64,000 nt of DNA from Pachyrhynchus sulphureomaculatus (GCA_019049505.1 CM032447.1:10380918-10444917); one strand, 5' to 3'; counted from the stretch's first letter, positions 1 through 17,676 are shown. Notes: generated by a model not told the origin, from the sequence alone. Numbers and translations: made by a program.

Positions 1-633
1 CAAGAAGCACGTTTTGTTCTTTAACGAAAACCAAGAAAGTTTCCGTTCCATGTTAATTACTTTCCTTATACTGAGACTTTATATAATGTATTGATTTTAA
101 CAAAATACATTCAGAAAAAATTCAGTCATCAAATTTCAAGGAATATCCTGAAAAACTAGGGACGAAACAAATAAACTACAAATTGTGTTTAATATTAGTT
201 TATTATCAAGCAATATTAGGGATAAAACCAAAATTTAAATTCCTAACTTAGGCTACGTAATACTAAACCTAAATTTTTAAACATTAAACGAAACGACATT
301 AAAGACCGACAACGTGTTTTGATAAATCTTCGGTGTTTTAATAAACTAATCAAATTTTTTTATTTATGGCAAGTATTAAAAATATGTTTAACAGGATTCT
401 CTAGAATTGCCTGGATAATGTTTTGACAAATACTCACATGACTTTTCATGTTTTACTGCACAACTAAGTATGTCACTATCGAGAAATTGTTTAGACACCT
501 CTAGAGAACTCTGTCGAACATGTTTATCGTAACGGTAAGCTGCCTATATTAAAAAAAGCTATTTCAAAACAAAATACACATTTTTTTCTAAACTGTTTAA
601 AAACCTTTTGAATTTGCAACTTAATCCTTTTTT
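1..633. other. AT-rich sequence without a recognisable gene
   Basis: I see no coding frame, splice-flanked exon or transposon terminus here. It ends at a scaffold gap. Confidence 0.5.
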
Positions 634-733
634 NNNNNNNNNNNNNNNNNNNNNNNNNNNNNNNNNNNNNNNNNNNNNNNNNNNNNNNNNNNNNNNNNNN
701 NNNNNNNNNNNNNNNNNNNNNNNNNNNNNNNNN
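634..733. other. Assembly gap (100 N)
   Basis: Exactly 100 N, the usual size of a scaffold-join placeholder, so the true distance is unknown. Helitron-like repeat lies immediately to the right. Confidence 0.99.
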
Positions 734-1616
734 TATTATAGATATTCTCTCCTACATAATATTGTTCCATATTTAATGGTTTGGACTGTGTATTGCAAGA
801 GAACGCGCTAGCGGCAAACTTTGTCCGACTTCATTTACTATTATTGTCACTGCTCATTCCTTATGCTACCTATCGTAATAAAATATAGCCTATAACCTGG
901 CCGGAGAACATATGTATGTTTTTAAAAAAAAAGTACGAAAATCGGATAAGTGGTTCTCCAGTGATAAGCGCACTAACGGACAGACAGACAGACAGAATAC
1001 GTTGCATTTTATATATATAATAGATGTAATAAAATATATACCTATAACCTGGTCAGAGAACATACGAGTATGTATGAATTTAAAAAATCACGTAAATCGG
1101 ATAAGTGGTTCTCGAGGGATAAGCGCATTAACGGACAGACAGACAGACAGACAAACATTGCATTTTATATATATTATAGATATAGATTATTATTATTATA
1201 TAATCTAGCCAAAGAATATATGCATGAATTTAAAAAAAGACAGGTAAATCGGATAAGTGGTTCCCGCGTGATAAACGCACTAATGGACAGACAGACAAAC
1301 AGAGAGACATTGCATTTTTATATATATTATAGATTATACATTACAGATATTCTTTGCTACATAATATTGTTCCATATTTAATGGTTTAGGCTGTGTATTG
1401 CAAAGGCACGCGCTAGCGGCAAACTTATTTCCGACATCATTCACTATTTTACGTCACTGCTCATTCCTTATGCTACCTATCGTAATAAAATATAGCCTAT
1501 AACCTGGCCAGAGAACAAATGTATGTTTTAAAAAAAAAAGTACGTAAATCGGATAAGTGGTTTTTCAGTGATAGGCGCACTAACGGACAGACAGACAGAC
1601 AGACAGAGAGACGTTG

Positions 1617-1687
<71 letters not shown>

Positions 1688-1700
1688 ATAGCATTCAGAA
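734..1700 (-). mobile_element. Helitron-like tandem repeat array
   Basis: Successive units end on the plus strand in TTGCATTTTATATATATTATAGA (read as two overlapping pieces), seen near 1003, 1160, 1313 and 1617. Each is preceded by GGACAGACAGAC runs and by GATAAGTGGTTCTC. Read on the minus strand each unit begins A|TCTATAATATATATAAAATG, which fits a Helitron 5' terminus (TC start after a host A). The spacing pattern of about 150, 150 and 300 bp matches the array at 63168-63757. No Rep/helicase protein is visible, so this is at most a non-autonomous element; the Helitron assignment is inference. Confidence 0.45.
1622..1683. repeat. (TA)n microsatellite
   Basis: Uninterrupted TA dinucleotides extending the TA-rich terminus of the adjoining Helitron-like unit. 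Confidence 0.95.
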
Positions 1701-2141
1701 ACATTTTTAAAATTTAAAACAAAGAAAGCACCGGCCCAGAAAACCGAAAGTTCGATTGAATCCAGACCACGGTAAAATCTTTTTTCAATAAAAAAATAGT
1801 GTTTTAATATCAATATTTTGGCTTACAAATAACATAATTTTTTCAAAAACGGGCATTTAATCTAAAGACATGACATAACATGAAGGGGTTTCCTTGTTAT
1901 TACGTCTTTTGAAGTATGAAAGTATTGAATCCGAAAATGGTACAGTCGGTCAAGTAAGAACGTACCCCCTATAACTTGTATAAGAAAAGTAAAAGATTTT
2001 TCTTTTTTTTAGGTTATTATTGGCACCACTGCAACCCATGCTATGTGGAAAGAAATTCATTTCTAACCTTATTTATGGTTAAATAGTACATTATCGACCG
2101 TAAGTGCTGCATACGCTTTGAGGCTGTGTTCCTATGTAATC
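1700..2141. other. Intergenic, no gene seen
   Basis: AT-rich sequence between the Helitron-like array and the hAT element. No coding or repeat structure recognised. Confidence 0.5.
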
Positions 2142-2149
2142 ATCTAAAA

Positions 2150-4765
2150 CAGGGGTCGGCAACCTATGGCACGCGTGCCATCTCTGGCACGCCAAGCAAT
2201 TTTGAATGGCACGCGTACCTATTCAAAATTTACACATTTATTCTGTAATCTGTGACATGTTTCGAAATTAAGTAAATAATCGAAGACAGTATTACTTTAA
2301 CGATACAAACAATAACGATATATTACATAGGTCAATAGGTATTATTACCAAAAACTACAAAATATATATTTTCTAATTTATAATTTTACTGAATGCATTG
2401 GTTTGGCAAGTATTAAAGACGGCAAGCCTCAAAATATAAACCTAGGCAAAAACACAAATAAACGTCCTCAATTCAGATCAAAAGAGCCGCTATAAGGCGA
2501 TTTTTGTTTGACTTGACTTCAATCGTTGCGACGCGCGCCCCAACTCTTTTTATATTACCGAACTTTAGTTTTTTGTTAGATTTAACTTCTAGGTGGCCCT
2601 TTGATTGCAATGGGCGCATTGTAGATAATAATTTTTGTTCTAAGAAATTTAATAAACGTAATTATTGGAATTTTCTGGAAACATTATTTTTCTATATATA
2701 GCAAGCGGCTACACGTTTGGATCATTTAGTATAGAAGTAACATCCGTTCCAGTCAATAGTCGTCGAAAAGTTTAAAAATTACATTGCGTTTATGGCCGCG
2801 AAGAAACAGAAGGTAGACGTTCGATCATTTCAAACTTCATGGACAACAGATTACGGTTTTGTACAGGAAAACGATCGGACCATTTGTGTCCTATGTCGGT
2901 AAAGCGTAGTTTTCCGGACATCTAGTGTTCAACGACATTTCCAGATAAAACATGAATCGTCATTTAAAACATAACGCTTATAAAAGGAGGCAATACAAAA
3001 AGCAAGTAAACAATACGAGAAACAGTCAACATTCTTTAGCAAAGTTTTTCAAGGAAAAATCAGCTAACTGAATGCAGTTTCAAAATTGCACAATCGTTGG
3101 CACAAAAGGGTAGGCCGTTCACTGACGGAGAATTTATGAAGCAAACGTTTTTGAGTACTGGCGAGATTTTATTTGACGACTTGCCCAATAAGGATACAAT
3201 ATTGGCCAGGTTTAGGGATATACCGGCATCAACGCGGACCATCGAGAGACGAATTACCGAAATGACACAAAATGTCCAAAAACAGCAGAGAGACGCTATC
3301 AAACGGAGTTTTGTATTTAGTGTAGCATTGGATGAAAGTGTCGATATTAATGACATTGCCCGCCTGGCACTCGTTGCGCGAAGAGCTGATTTGTCTGCTC
3401 CCATTGCAGGGAACTACAAGAGGAGAGAATATATTTTCAGAATTTGTTAAACGTTTTAAAAAGCGGAACATTGATTTAAATAAAATTTTTTGCGTAGTGA
3501 CAGATGGCGCTCCTGCTATGATTGGCAGACATAAAGGATTTGTTTCCCTTCTTATTGAACGCATGGGTCGATTAGTTTTGAAATTTCATTGCATAATTCA
3601 CCAAGAGAGTTTGTGCGCTAAAAATCTCCGCAGGAAGTTTAAAATCCGTGATGGATAGGGTGGTTAAAATAGTTAACTACATTGTCGGTCGTTCTTCACT
3701 GATCCATAGACAATTTAAGGCGTTTTCTGCAGAAATTAGAAAATGCATATTCAGATATACCATTGCACAATAATGTGCGCTGGCTCAGCCGTGGTAAAGT
3801 GCTCTCTAGATTTGTACAATGTCTCGGCGAAATTAAATCGTTCTTGTTAAAAAAAAATCAAGTGGATGCTTATCCTGAACTAGAAGATAAGAACTTGATC
3901 TGTATGTTAATGTTTCTTACTGATATTACAAACCATCTCAGTGAACTCAACTTAAAATTACAAGGTTCAGGCAAAACAGTTCTGGATTTATACGAATCTT
4001 GGAAATCATTCAAATTAAAAATAGGTTCATTTATCAGCGATATTACTACAAACACATATAAATATTTTCCAAATTTAAAAACTTATATATCCAGTGTCGA
4101 CGATGGTGCACTAATAGACGAAATTCTTAAATATATGACTAATTTAAAAGAGGAGTTTATCGAGAGGGGTCAGGACTTTGATAAACATGGTCCTATGTTC
4201 GCTTTTTTAATCAAACCAGATTTAATGGATTTTTTCAGCAGTTGCTTTGACATATCTCTTTTTTCATGGATGGACATTAATGATTTTGATCTTCATTACA
4301 TTGAATTTAAAAGCTCCGTTATGGTATTAGAAGGTGACTGCCAGAACCATTCAAACGAGATACTCAGTTGTTGGATGAGTTTACCAGAGAAATTTATTTG
4401 TCTTCGGATCATCCTATATCTGTGAACAACTTTTTTCCCATATGAGAGTGATTTTAAACCCGTACCGAAGCAGGCTGACAACAGACAACTCGGAAGCATG
4501 TGTGACACTGAAAAATAACCAGACATGAACCGGATATAAGAAAACTCTCTAAAGAACTTCAAGCCCAGGGTTCACACTATATCCTAGGACTAGTATAATA
4601 AAATTATTTGTTAAATGTTAAAAATTTTTTGTAATTAAACCTTCTAAAAGCAATGTTTTAAGTTAATTTAAGTTAATTTTAGTTGTAGTAAGTACCTATG
4701 TCGGCACGCAAAATGTTGTATGGCTGAAAACTGGCACCCCTTAGTTAAAAGGTTGCCGACCCCTG
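2150..4765 (+). mobile_element. hAT transposon with perfect 8-bp target duplication
   Basis: The left end CAGGGGTCGGCAACC (2150) is the reverse complement of the right end GGTTGCCGACCCCTG (ending 4765). Both flanks carry ATCTAAAA (2142-2149 and 4766-4773), an exact 8-bp target duplication as expected for hAT. The 2.6-kb body holds a degenerate BED-finger transposase gene on the plus strand. The element sits directly against the left end of a second hAT-like sequence. Confidence 0.93.
2792..4580 (+). pseudogene. hAT transposase (BED-finger/ZBED-like), degenerate
   Basis: The ATG at 2792 opens MAAKKQKVDVRSF, followed by a BED-like zinc finger (CVLC, then HFQIKH) that is broken by a stop after CVLCR. 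Later segments match ZBED5/FAM200-type hAT transposases: FSVALDESVDIND (about 3310-3350), CVVTDGAPAMIGRHKGF (about 3490-3545), FHCIIHQESLCAK, then NNVRWLSRGKVLSRF (about 3766-3810). The C-terminal dimerisation block (SYICEQLFSHMR) lies near 4410-4450. Several stops and frameshifts mean no full protein can be made. The RNase-H-fold order is clear and only the subfamily is uncertain. Confidence 0.88.
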
Positions 4766-4773
4766 ATCTAAAA

Positions 4774-5835
4774 TAGCGGTTGGTAAGCCGCAGCCCCGCG
4801 GGCCGCATGCGGCCCGCGAGCCTCCTCCCTTCGGACCGCGACTGTTTTGTAAATAAATTAAAACTAAACTGGTAGAGATAGGTTGCGATATCCCATTATT
4901 TTTCCATTGTATTATCCGCCAAGAAGCATTATGCTGCAAAGTTCTTGCATGGAAAAAAGTAATGGACATCGTGATATCCACTGTAAACTACATCAGAAAA
5001 TGGGTTGACACATCGCCAATTTCAACAGTTTCTGTCAGCAGCATATCACCGAGATGTCCTGTATTATTCTGAAGCGAAATGGTTAAGTAGAGTTACAGTA
5101 CTGAAAAGATTTTTTTGACACTTTTATGATCGAAAAAGGCAAATCTGTTCCAGAACTTACAGACCTTGGATTTTTGACAGATTTAACTCATGATTTAAAT
5201 ATGCTGAATATGAGGCTTCAAGGAAAAAATAAATTAATATCTGATACGCACACAGTCGTAAAGGCATTCCAAATGAAAAACAAGCTCTTCATAAAACATA
5301 TTTATGAGAAAAAGCTGGACCATTTTCCAAATTGTAAAAAAGCTGTAAAGGAAGTTGGAATAAATTTTCATTGGAAAAATGATAAAATGAAGTGCATTTT
5401 AATGCAGCTACAAAATCAGTGCAACAACAGATTTTGTGACTTCGAGAAGGTTTCTGATAAACTGAAGATTTTTGCAAACTCTTTTTCATGTGATATTGAA
5501 GACGTACCGACTATTTTACAAATAAATGTGATTGATCTTCAATCTAATGACACTCAAACTCCTGTGAAATCAATGATCTTGTTAAATTTTGCCATCTAAT
5601 TTTAACAAATTGAAAAGGTTTGCTCAGCAAGTAATTACAATTTTTGGCAAATATAGTTCTCGTCTCACAGATGAGCATTTGAGTGCCATTTTACAAATTT
5701 CTACGACAGACATGAAAGCAAACATTCTACAAATATCCAGTCAAATACAGCCTCAAAAATCACATTAAATTTTGATTCAACTCGCCTGTATAGTTATTTC
5801 GAAGTTCTCATTTAACTTATCTGTTTTTTTCTCAT
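4774..5835 (+). pseudogene. Second hAT-like element (GTF2IRD2/ZBED type), truncated
   Basis: The left end (4774-4830, AGCGGTTGGTAAGCCGC then GGGCCGCATGCGGCCCGC) resembles the GC-rich termini of Charlie-type hAT elements. A frame at 5126-5599 gives LTDLGFLTDLTHDLNMLN, then LQGKNKLI and NCKKAVKEVG, characteristic of the helical region of GTF2IRD2/ZBED-like hAT transposases. Further decayed C-terminal codons continue to about 5815 (LYSYFEV). The BED finger and most of the catalytic domain are missing, so this is an internally deleted relic. The 2150-4765 hAT inserted exactly at its left edge. Confidence 0.72.
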
Positions 5836-5957
5836 TTTCTTTTTGTCATTGTTCCTACTTATTAATAAAATGATGATGAGCAGAATGTAAAAAAAGTAAA
5901 TATTTGGGTTTTTGCATTTTTAATATCATCGACAATAACAAAACCTATTAACAAAAT

Positions 5958-10025
<4,068 letters not shown>

Positions 10026-10049
10026 CTTTGTGTAGTCGAGGACTATTTA

Positions 10050-10375
10050 CAGAGTGTTTTCTTGGCGAGGAGCCGAGGCTTTTTTCTGGCGATGTACCAG
10101 AATGTTTTCCTGGCGAGGAGCCGAGGTTTTTTCTGGCGATATACCAGAGTGTTTTCTTGGCGAGGAGCCGAGGTTTTTTCTGGCGATATACCAGAGTGTT
10201 TTGTTGGCGATGAGCTGACGTGTTTTCCTGGCGATTAACCAGAGCGTTTTCCCTGGCGATTTTTGCATGTCTGGATGTCTCAGGACGTCGACATTGCGCG
10301 ATGTAGCGTTTTCCCTGGCGATTTTAGCATGTCTAGATGTCTTAGGACGTCGACATTGCGCGATAGAGTGCGATT
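10050..10375 (+). repeat. Two short tandem arrays (about 47 bp x4 and 64 bp x2)
   Basis: A unit built on GAGTGTTTTCTTGGCGAGGA then CTGGCGATATACCA repeats about four times (10050-10240). It passes into two copies of a longer unit containing GCATGTCTGGATGTCT and CGACATTGCGCGAT (10240-10375). The right palindrome arm ends in the N gap within the matching second array, so the array probably caused the assembly break. Confidence 0.85.
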
Positions 10376-11087
10376 ATTTTCTAGTGCGACTAGTAGTGAT
10401 ACTAGATTTGGAATGTTCTCTTAGCGATGAGCTAGAGCATTGATAGCGATTTTTCCCGAGCGTTTGTCTGGATATTTATCCAGATATTATTTTTTTTTTG
10501 GCCTTGTGCTAAATGGTCTGACAAGACTTTTTCTTTTTAGTGTAAGTGTTTGCACTAGAATCAGTTTTTATTTTTCTTTATTTAAGAATTTTTCTAAATT
10601 TCTTTTGCTGAAATAGAAAATTTTCTGACAATCCTTAAACTATTTTAAGGGGGGTGTTCATATTTTGTTTCAGTTCACTTTTTTGATTTAGACAAGAGTC
10701 TAGACAAAGATATAATTTTTTGTTTTGGTAACAATAACAGAGCTGATTCTTTTATATAAGAAGACCGCGATTGTTACTTTAGAAAGGTATTTCTTATGTT
10801 CATGCAAGGATTTTTATTTACTTTTTGATGTACTTAACCTTAGTACTTAATTAAGTTAAGTCTAGTTATAAGATTCTTGTGTACATGCAAAGATTTTCAT
10901 TTGGTTTTCATTGTACTTAATATTAGTGCTTAATTGAATTAAGTCTAGTAGTAAGGTCCGAAGTTTTGTAATTTTGTTTTAAGTTCTGACCTTAGTATTA
11001 AGTGATAGTGTACCACTTTGTACCTTTTCATAAGTAGCCTTAGTTTAATAGACTAGTGTAGTCTATTTCTTTTTGGAAGGGGGTAAA

Positions 11088-11628
11088 TGTAACATTCATT
11101 TTTTCTTAGATTTTAAGACCATGTAATGTTACTGATTTTTCACTTTAAATTGTACTTCTTTTCATTTTTGTATCGAGCGGTATATTAATCAGAAATTCCA
11201 AGCCGTTCGGTATATTAGTGTGCTGTGCGGGTTTGCGACCGAATCTCTCGATACGCCGGGATTGGTTAAATATTTGTATCCGGTTTTTTGGTTCCGGCGT
11301 AGCCATATTACCGAGAGAGTGCCCGCGGTTTATTTAAGAGTCCGGTGGACAGGAAGAGAGGATTATTTCCACCGAGCCGCCAAGTAGGTTATTTCGACCG
11401 AGCCGCCAAGTAGGCTAATTTCCATCGAGCCGCAGCCAGGCTTACTTCGACCGAGCCGCAGTAGAGGCTCATAGCAACAATTATGAGAGCCAAGTAAAGC
11501 ACGAGTTTTTTTTTTCTAACGTAAAGCCGTAGTGGGCTCTAAGTGTTTCCTACAAAGTGTAAAATCGGTTTTGTGTTCCATCGAAGGCCTAGAAGCCCAA
11601 ATAAAAACCGTAAGTTACTACCAGAACA
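11088..11628 (+). repeat. LTR-like segment, left arm
   Basis: TGTAACATTC at 11088 is preceded immediately by a polypurine-like GGAAGGGGGTAAA, the usual junction between the 3' end of a Ty3/gypsy-type element and its LTR. A TATA-like TTTATTTAAG lies at 11331, and degenerate repeats of about 35 bp (GAGCCGCCAAGTAGG) follow. The right boundary is a guess (AGAACA at 11628). No gag or pol is seen on either side. Confidence 0.35.
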
Positions 11629-12393
11629 TTCATCAATAGACCTATTCCCGAAGTAAGTGTCTTAATAGCAATTTGAACTGACAAAAGGTGAAGTGAAAAT
11701 CACGATTCTTCGCTTTCAGGGGTAGTCAGGTTTTAGAATTTAAATGTCTGATTTAGGGACTCTAATAATAATAACTACCTGTTAGGCTAGAATTTTTTTT
11801 TGTGATCCTTAAAACCACAAAGGTTAGAACTTTTATTTTAAAATCATGAATAAATTTTCTTTTTGTTGATTAAAGCTAGTGTCTCACTGAATACCTATCT
11901 TTCTTTTCAGGATAAGGACGGCTGTACCAAACTGATTTTTTATATAACAACTGTACACCCTTTCAGTATTTTTTATTTTTTTTAGCTGAAGTTAGATCCT
12001 TTCTATTTAAAATGAATGGTGCCCAAAATTCGTGCAGCTGAGGTTTTTTAAAAATAGAAAATAATTCCAAAAAGACGTACAAAAATTATCTCTTACCCAT
12101 ATCTCTCTACCAAGGAAAACTGAGCTAGTGTTTGTTTAATTTCTTTAGTTCTTTTAAAATCATTATTCACTCAATTCATTCTCAGAAATTAAAAAGAGGT
12201 TGCAAGAAAATTGTGCCCAAGCGTGGGAAAAACAATTTTCACAGGGTACAAAATGACGCCGCAAAAAGCGACCAATTAATTTACACGGTACAAAATAACG
12301 CCTCAAAAAGCGGGTAAGTTCACACCTTACAGTATGTTAGGGAGTAGACATGACAAATGATACATTAATTGTATTAAGAATACATTTTAAATC

Positions 12394-12437
12394 CCACAAC
12401 TGAAGAAGATATGTCTTAAGCGAAACGCGTCTTGTAC
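12394..12437 (+). ncRNA. Hammerhead-like core, left arm (degenerate)
   Basis: CTGAAGA at 12400, then an imperfect AAGA/TCTT hairpin, then CGAAACGCGTC. The flanks ACAA and TTGT would form stem I, and ACGCGT is self-complementary as in short-stem-III hammerheads. Stem II does not abut the core cleanly, so activity is doubtful. The palindrome carries the mirrored copy at 14441-14484. Confidence 0.4.
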
Positions 12438-13244
12438 AAAATAAAAATTTATGGAAATTTTCCAATTGCCCGAATTTGCCGTGATAGCTGCTTCACTTTT
12501 GCCAAGAACTTCTGCTTGATATACGACTATACGTTCCCGATTGAGTTGGCATCGGGCGACTGGTATGGTCAATCTAGTGTGACAATATCGGATTTTCCTT
12601 TTCATTGGCTACATGTTTTTACTCCTGCGTTTGGGTCGTTATTCTTTTGAAGGATCCACTCCACCATTTGGAATTTGGTACCAATGCCTTCTTGTAAATC
12701 TGGAGCGTTCAAATTGCAGGTAAAGATGAAGAGAATCTCAAAACCTTTTTCTGTAAGACATCCCTAAACATGGATCTCCACAGGATGTTTCCCGGTGCGC
12801 TGACGCAATCCGTTAGTGGAAATTGACAGGGGCGTGGGGTGATAACATAACCAAAAATGAAGCTTTATAGAAAAAAATTACATAGCTCCAGTCTCGATCT
12901 ATGTATTCCTCTACCCACGAGAGTTGTTTCTGTCTGTGTTTTTCTCTCAGAAATGGTTTCTTGATTGTATTCTGCCACTTCAAATCGGCCTGGAGATGAG
13001 TACGAATCGTTTTTTTTACGATATATCCAAACCTTTTTGCTTTACTTTTTGCGCCTCTTGGCGCAAAGTTAATTGAGGATTTCGGGAAAACCTGTTAATG
13101 ATCATCTTTTCGTCATTGTCTGACACTTGTCCTCTCGAACCACCTTCTGGTAGATCATCAACATATTTAACTGACTAACGAATGCCCTCTATTTGTCCAT
13201 ATACTTATCAGCCGCCGTAGACGTCACTTTCTGACCTTTTAGAT

Positions 13245-13633
<389 letters not shown>

Positions 13634-14440
13634 ATCTAAAAGGTCAGAAAGTGACGTCTACGGCGGCTGATAAGTATATGGACAAATAGAGGGCATTCGT
13701 TAGTCAGTTAAAATATGTTGATGATCTACCAGAAGGTGGTTCGAGAGGACAAGTGTCAGACAATGACGAAAAGATGATCATTAACAGTTTTCCCGAAATC
13801 CTCAATTAACTTTGCGCCAAGAGGCGCAAAAAGTAAAGCAAAAAGGTTTGGATATATCGTAAAAAACGATTCGTACTCATCTCCAGGCCGATTTGAAGTG
13901 GCAGAATACAATCAAGAAACCATTTCTGAGAGAAAAACACAGACAGAAACAACTCTCGTGGGTAGAGGAATACATAGATCGAGACTGGAGCTATGTAATT
14001 TTTTTCTATAAAGCTTCATTTTTGGTTATGTTATCACCCCACGCCCCTGTCAATTTCCACTAACGGATTGCGTCAGCGCACCGGGAAACATCCTGTGGGA
14101 GATCCATGTTTAGGGATGTCTTACAGAAAAAGGTTTTGAGATTCTCTTCATCTTTACCTGCAATTTGAACGCTCCAGATTTACAAGAAGGCATTGGTACC
14201 AAATTCCAAATGGTGGAGTGGATCCTTCAAAAGAATAACGACCCCAAACGCAGGAGTAAAACATGTAGCCAATGAAAAGGAAAATCCGATATTGTCACAC
14301 TAGATTGACCATACCAGTCGCCCGATGCCAACTCAATCGGGAACGTATAGTCGTATATCAAGCAGAAGTTTCTTGGCAAAAGTGAAGCAGCTATCACGGC
14401 AAATTCGGGCAATTGGAAAATTTCCATAAATTTTTATTTT

Positions 14441-14484
14441 GTACAAGACGCGTTTCGCTTAAGACATATCTTCTTCAGTTGTGG
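14441..14484 (-). ncRNA. Hammerhead-like core, right arm copy
   Basis: Reverse-complement copy of the 12394-12437 motif inside the right palindrome arm, with the same GAAACGCGTC and CTGAAGA blocks and the same defects. Confidence 0.4.
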
Positions 14485-15254
14485 GATTTAAAATGTATTC
14501 TTAATACAATTAATGTATCATTTGTCATGTCTACTCCCTAACATACTGTAAGGTGTGAACTTACCCGCTTTTTGAGGCGTTATTTTGTACCGTGTAAATT
14601 AATTGGTCGCTTTTTGCGGCGCCATTTTGTACCCTGTGAAAATTGTTTTTCCCACGCTTGGGCACAATTTTTCTTGCAACCTCTTTTTAATTTCTGAGAA
14701 TGAATTGAGTGAATAATGATTTTAAAAGAACTAAAGAAATTAAACAAACACTAGCTCAGTTTTCCTTGGTAGAGAGATATGGGTAAGAGATAATTTTTGT
14801 ACGTCTTTTTGGAATTATTTTCTATTTTTAAAAAACCTCAGCTGCACGAATTTTGGGCACCATTCATTTTAAAAATAGAAAGGATCTAACTTCAGCTAAA
14901 AAAATAAAAAATACTGAAAGGGTGGTGTACAGTTGTTATATAAAAAATCAGTTTGGTACAGCCGTCCTTATCCTGAAAAGAAAGATAGGTATTCAGTGAG
15001 ACACTAGCTTTAATCAACAAAAAGAAAATTTATTCATGATTTTAAAATAAAAGTTCTAACCTTTGTGGTTTTAAGGATCACAAAAAAAAATTCTAGCCTA
15101 ACAGGTAGTTATTATTATTAGAGTCCCTAAATCAGACATTTAAATTCTAAAACCTGACTACCCCTGAAAGCGAAGAATCGTGATTTTCACTTCACCTTTT
15201 GTCAGTTCAAATTGCTATTAAGACACTTACTTCGGGAATAGGTCTATTGATGAA

Positions 15255-15802
15255 TGTTCTGGTAACTTACGGTTTTTATTTGGGCTTCTAGGCCTTCGAT
15301 GGAACACAAAACCGATTTTACACTTTGTAGGAAACACTTAGAGCCCACTACGGCTTTACGTTAGAAAAAAAAACTCGTGCTTTACTTGGCTCTCATAATT
15401 GTTGCTATGAGCCTCTACTGCGGCTCGTCGAAGTAAGCCTGGCTGCGCTCGATGGAAATTAGCCTACTTGGCGGCTCGGTCGAAATAACCTACTTGGCGG
15501 CTCGGTGGAAAATAATCCTCTCTTCCTGTCCACCGGACTCTTAAATAAACCGCGGGCACTCTCTCGGTAATATGGCTACGCCGGAACCAAAAAACCGGAT
15601 ACAAATATTTAACCAATCCCGGCGTATCGAGAGATTCGGTCGCAAACCCGCACAGCACACTAATATACCGAACGGCTTGGAATTTCTGATTAATATACCG
15701 CTCGATACAAAAATGAAAAGAAGTACAATTTAAAGTGAAAAAAAAAAAAAAAAATCAGTAACATTACATGGTCTTAAAATCTAAGAAAAAATGAATGTTA
15801 CA
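15255..15802 (-). repeat. LTR-like segment, right arm copy
   Basis: Mirror copy of 11088-11628. It ends in ATGAATGTTACA at 15802 followed by the complement of the polypurine tract. It has a longer A run near 15740 and single-base indels relative to the left copy. Confidence 0.35.
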
Positions 15803-16186
15803 TTTACCCCCTTCCAAAAAGAAATAGACTACACTAGTCTATTAAACTAAGGCTACTTATGAAAAGGTACAAAGTGGTACACTATCACTTAATACTAAGG
15901 TCAGAACTTAAAACAAAATTACAAACTTCGGACCTTACTACTAGACTTAATTCAATTAAGCACTAATATTAAGTACAATGAAAACCAAATGAAAATCTTT
16001 GCATGTACACAAGAATCTTATAACTAGACTTAACTTAATTAAGCACTAAGGTTAAGTACATCAAAAAGTAAATAAAAATCCTTGCATGAACATAAGAAAT
16101 ACCTTTCTAAAGTAACAATCGCGGTCTTCTTATATAAAAGAATCAGCTCTGTTATTGTTACCAAAACAAAAAATTATATCTTTGTC

Positions 16187-16378
16187 TAGAACTAGAATTT
16201 GCCAACTAAGGTCGATTCATAACGATTTGCCAGAAACGATCACGATGGTTCTAGCCAATAAAGGTCGATTCATAACGATTTGTCAGAAACGATCATGGCG
16301 GTCCTAGCCAATAAAGGTCGATTCATAACGATTTGTCAGAAACGATCACGATGGTTCTAGCCAATAAAGGTCGATTCA
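16187..16378. repeat. 53-bp tandem repeat replacing sequence in the right arm
   Basis: About three copies of a 53-bp unit (GGTCGATTCATAACGATTTG then CAGAAACGATCACGATGG) stand where the left arm has an unrelated piece of roughly 35 bp at about 10665-10700. This is one of the main structural differences between the arms. Confidence 0.85.
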
Positions 16379-16693
16379 GAATATGAACACCCCCCTTAAA
16401 ATAGTTTAAGGATTGTCAGAAAATTTTCTATTTCAGCAAAAGAAATTTAGAAAAATTCTTAAATAAAGAAAAATAAAAACTGATTCTAGTGCAAACACTT
16501 ACACTAAAAAGAAAAAGTCTTGTCAGACCATTTAGCACAAGGCCAAAAAAAAATAATATCTGGATAAATATCCAGACAAACGCTCGGGAAAAATCGCTAT
16601 CAATGCTCTAGCTCATCGCTAAGAGAACATTCCAAATCTAGTATCACTACTAGTCGCACTAGAAAATAATCGCACTCTATCGCGCAATGTCGA

Positions 16694-16793
16694 NNNNNNN
16701 NNNNNNNNNNNNNNNNNNNNNNNNNNNNNNNNNNNNNNNNNNNNNNNNNNNNNNNNNNNNNNNNNNNNNNNNNNNNNNNNNNNNNNNNNNNNN
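16694..16793. other. Assembly gap (100 N)
   Basis: It interrupts the right palindrome arm. Sequence to its right does not continue the palindrome. Confidence 0.99.
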
Positions 16794-17676
16794 TATGCTC
16801 TTTAGTTTAATCATCCAACAAATTATTAAAACTTGTACCCTAAATGAGTAGACCTACCCTACATTCTATATCTATGTGATTTTTCACTTATTGTAGATCA
16901 TTAAAAAATAAAGTTTTCTTGTAAAATTTCAAATACCTAGCTACCAAAAAACCGTGCGCAAAGTAACTTTTTTAAGCTTTACGTTTCAATTTTCACATCT
17001 ATTCGCTAAGCTAGCTGGTCATTAACATTTTTTTATACTATGTTATTTTATTATTTTTAAGTATAATTTTTAGGTACTAAACCTACCTTAAATCTTGAAA
17101 TTAAAAAACAAAGATCTGTTTCACATAAAGCTTTTCCGAAGCGTTATCTGACAAATTTATTCAGCAAGTCTGAAGGATAAAAAATTGTCAATATTTATTA
17201 ATCACTAGGCAATATAACCCAATAATACTATTATGATGTTGTTTATCGTAGGTAACGAACAAGATGTAAATTCTAGTTAGTAAAAAAAAAACGGATCGAT
17301 AGGCAGGTTGAAAGCTAAAGTTCCTAAGCCTAAAAACACTCAAAACTGCTTACAAAACAGATCTTTATCTAAGAAAAAATCAAACTAAACCAAATAAATG
17401 TTATAATAAACGTTTAGTAAGTAAATAGGTACAATAATAAAAAAATACTAAAAACTAAAAAAAGTATTACACGGAAAAAACTATAGAAATATCGAAATAA
17501 TCGACATCGAAATAAGTATTTAAAAAATAATCACGAAAACTTCAGTCTAAAAGCAATACTTAGGAGAAAACTAAGAAATATTTTTCTCCGATTGATATAA
17601 ATTTAAATCTCCTGTGTGGAGATTAGAAGCGGTTGAGTATAAGGGTGACGAGGATAACTACTTAAGTACCGGATAT
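16794..17676 (-). other. Probable stathmin 3' UTR and downstream flank
   Basis: AT-rich sequence directly downstream (minus strand) of the stathmin stop codon, with no transposon termini. Candidate minus-strand AATAAA signals correspond to TTTATT near 17158, 17193 and 17045. The cleavage site cannot be chosen from sequence alone. Confidence 0.5.
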
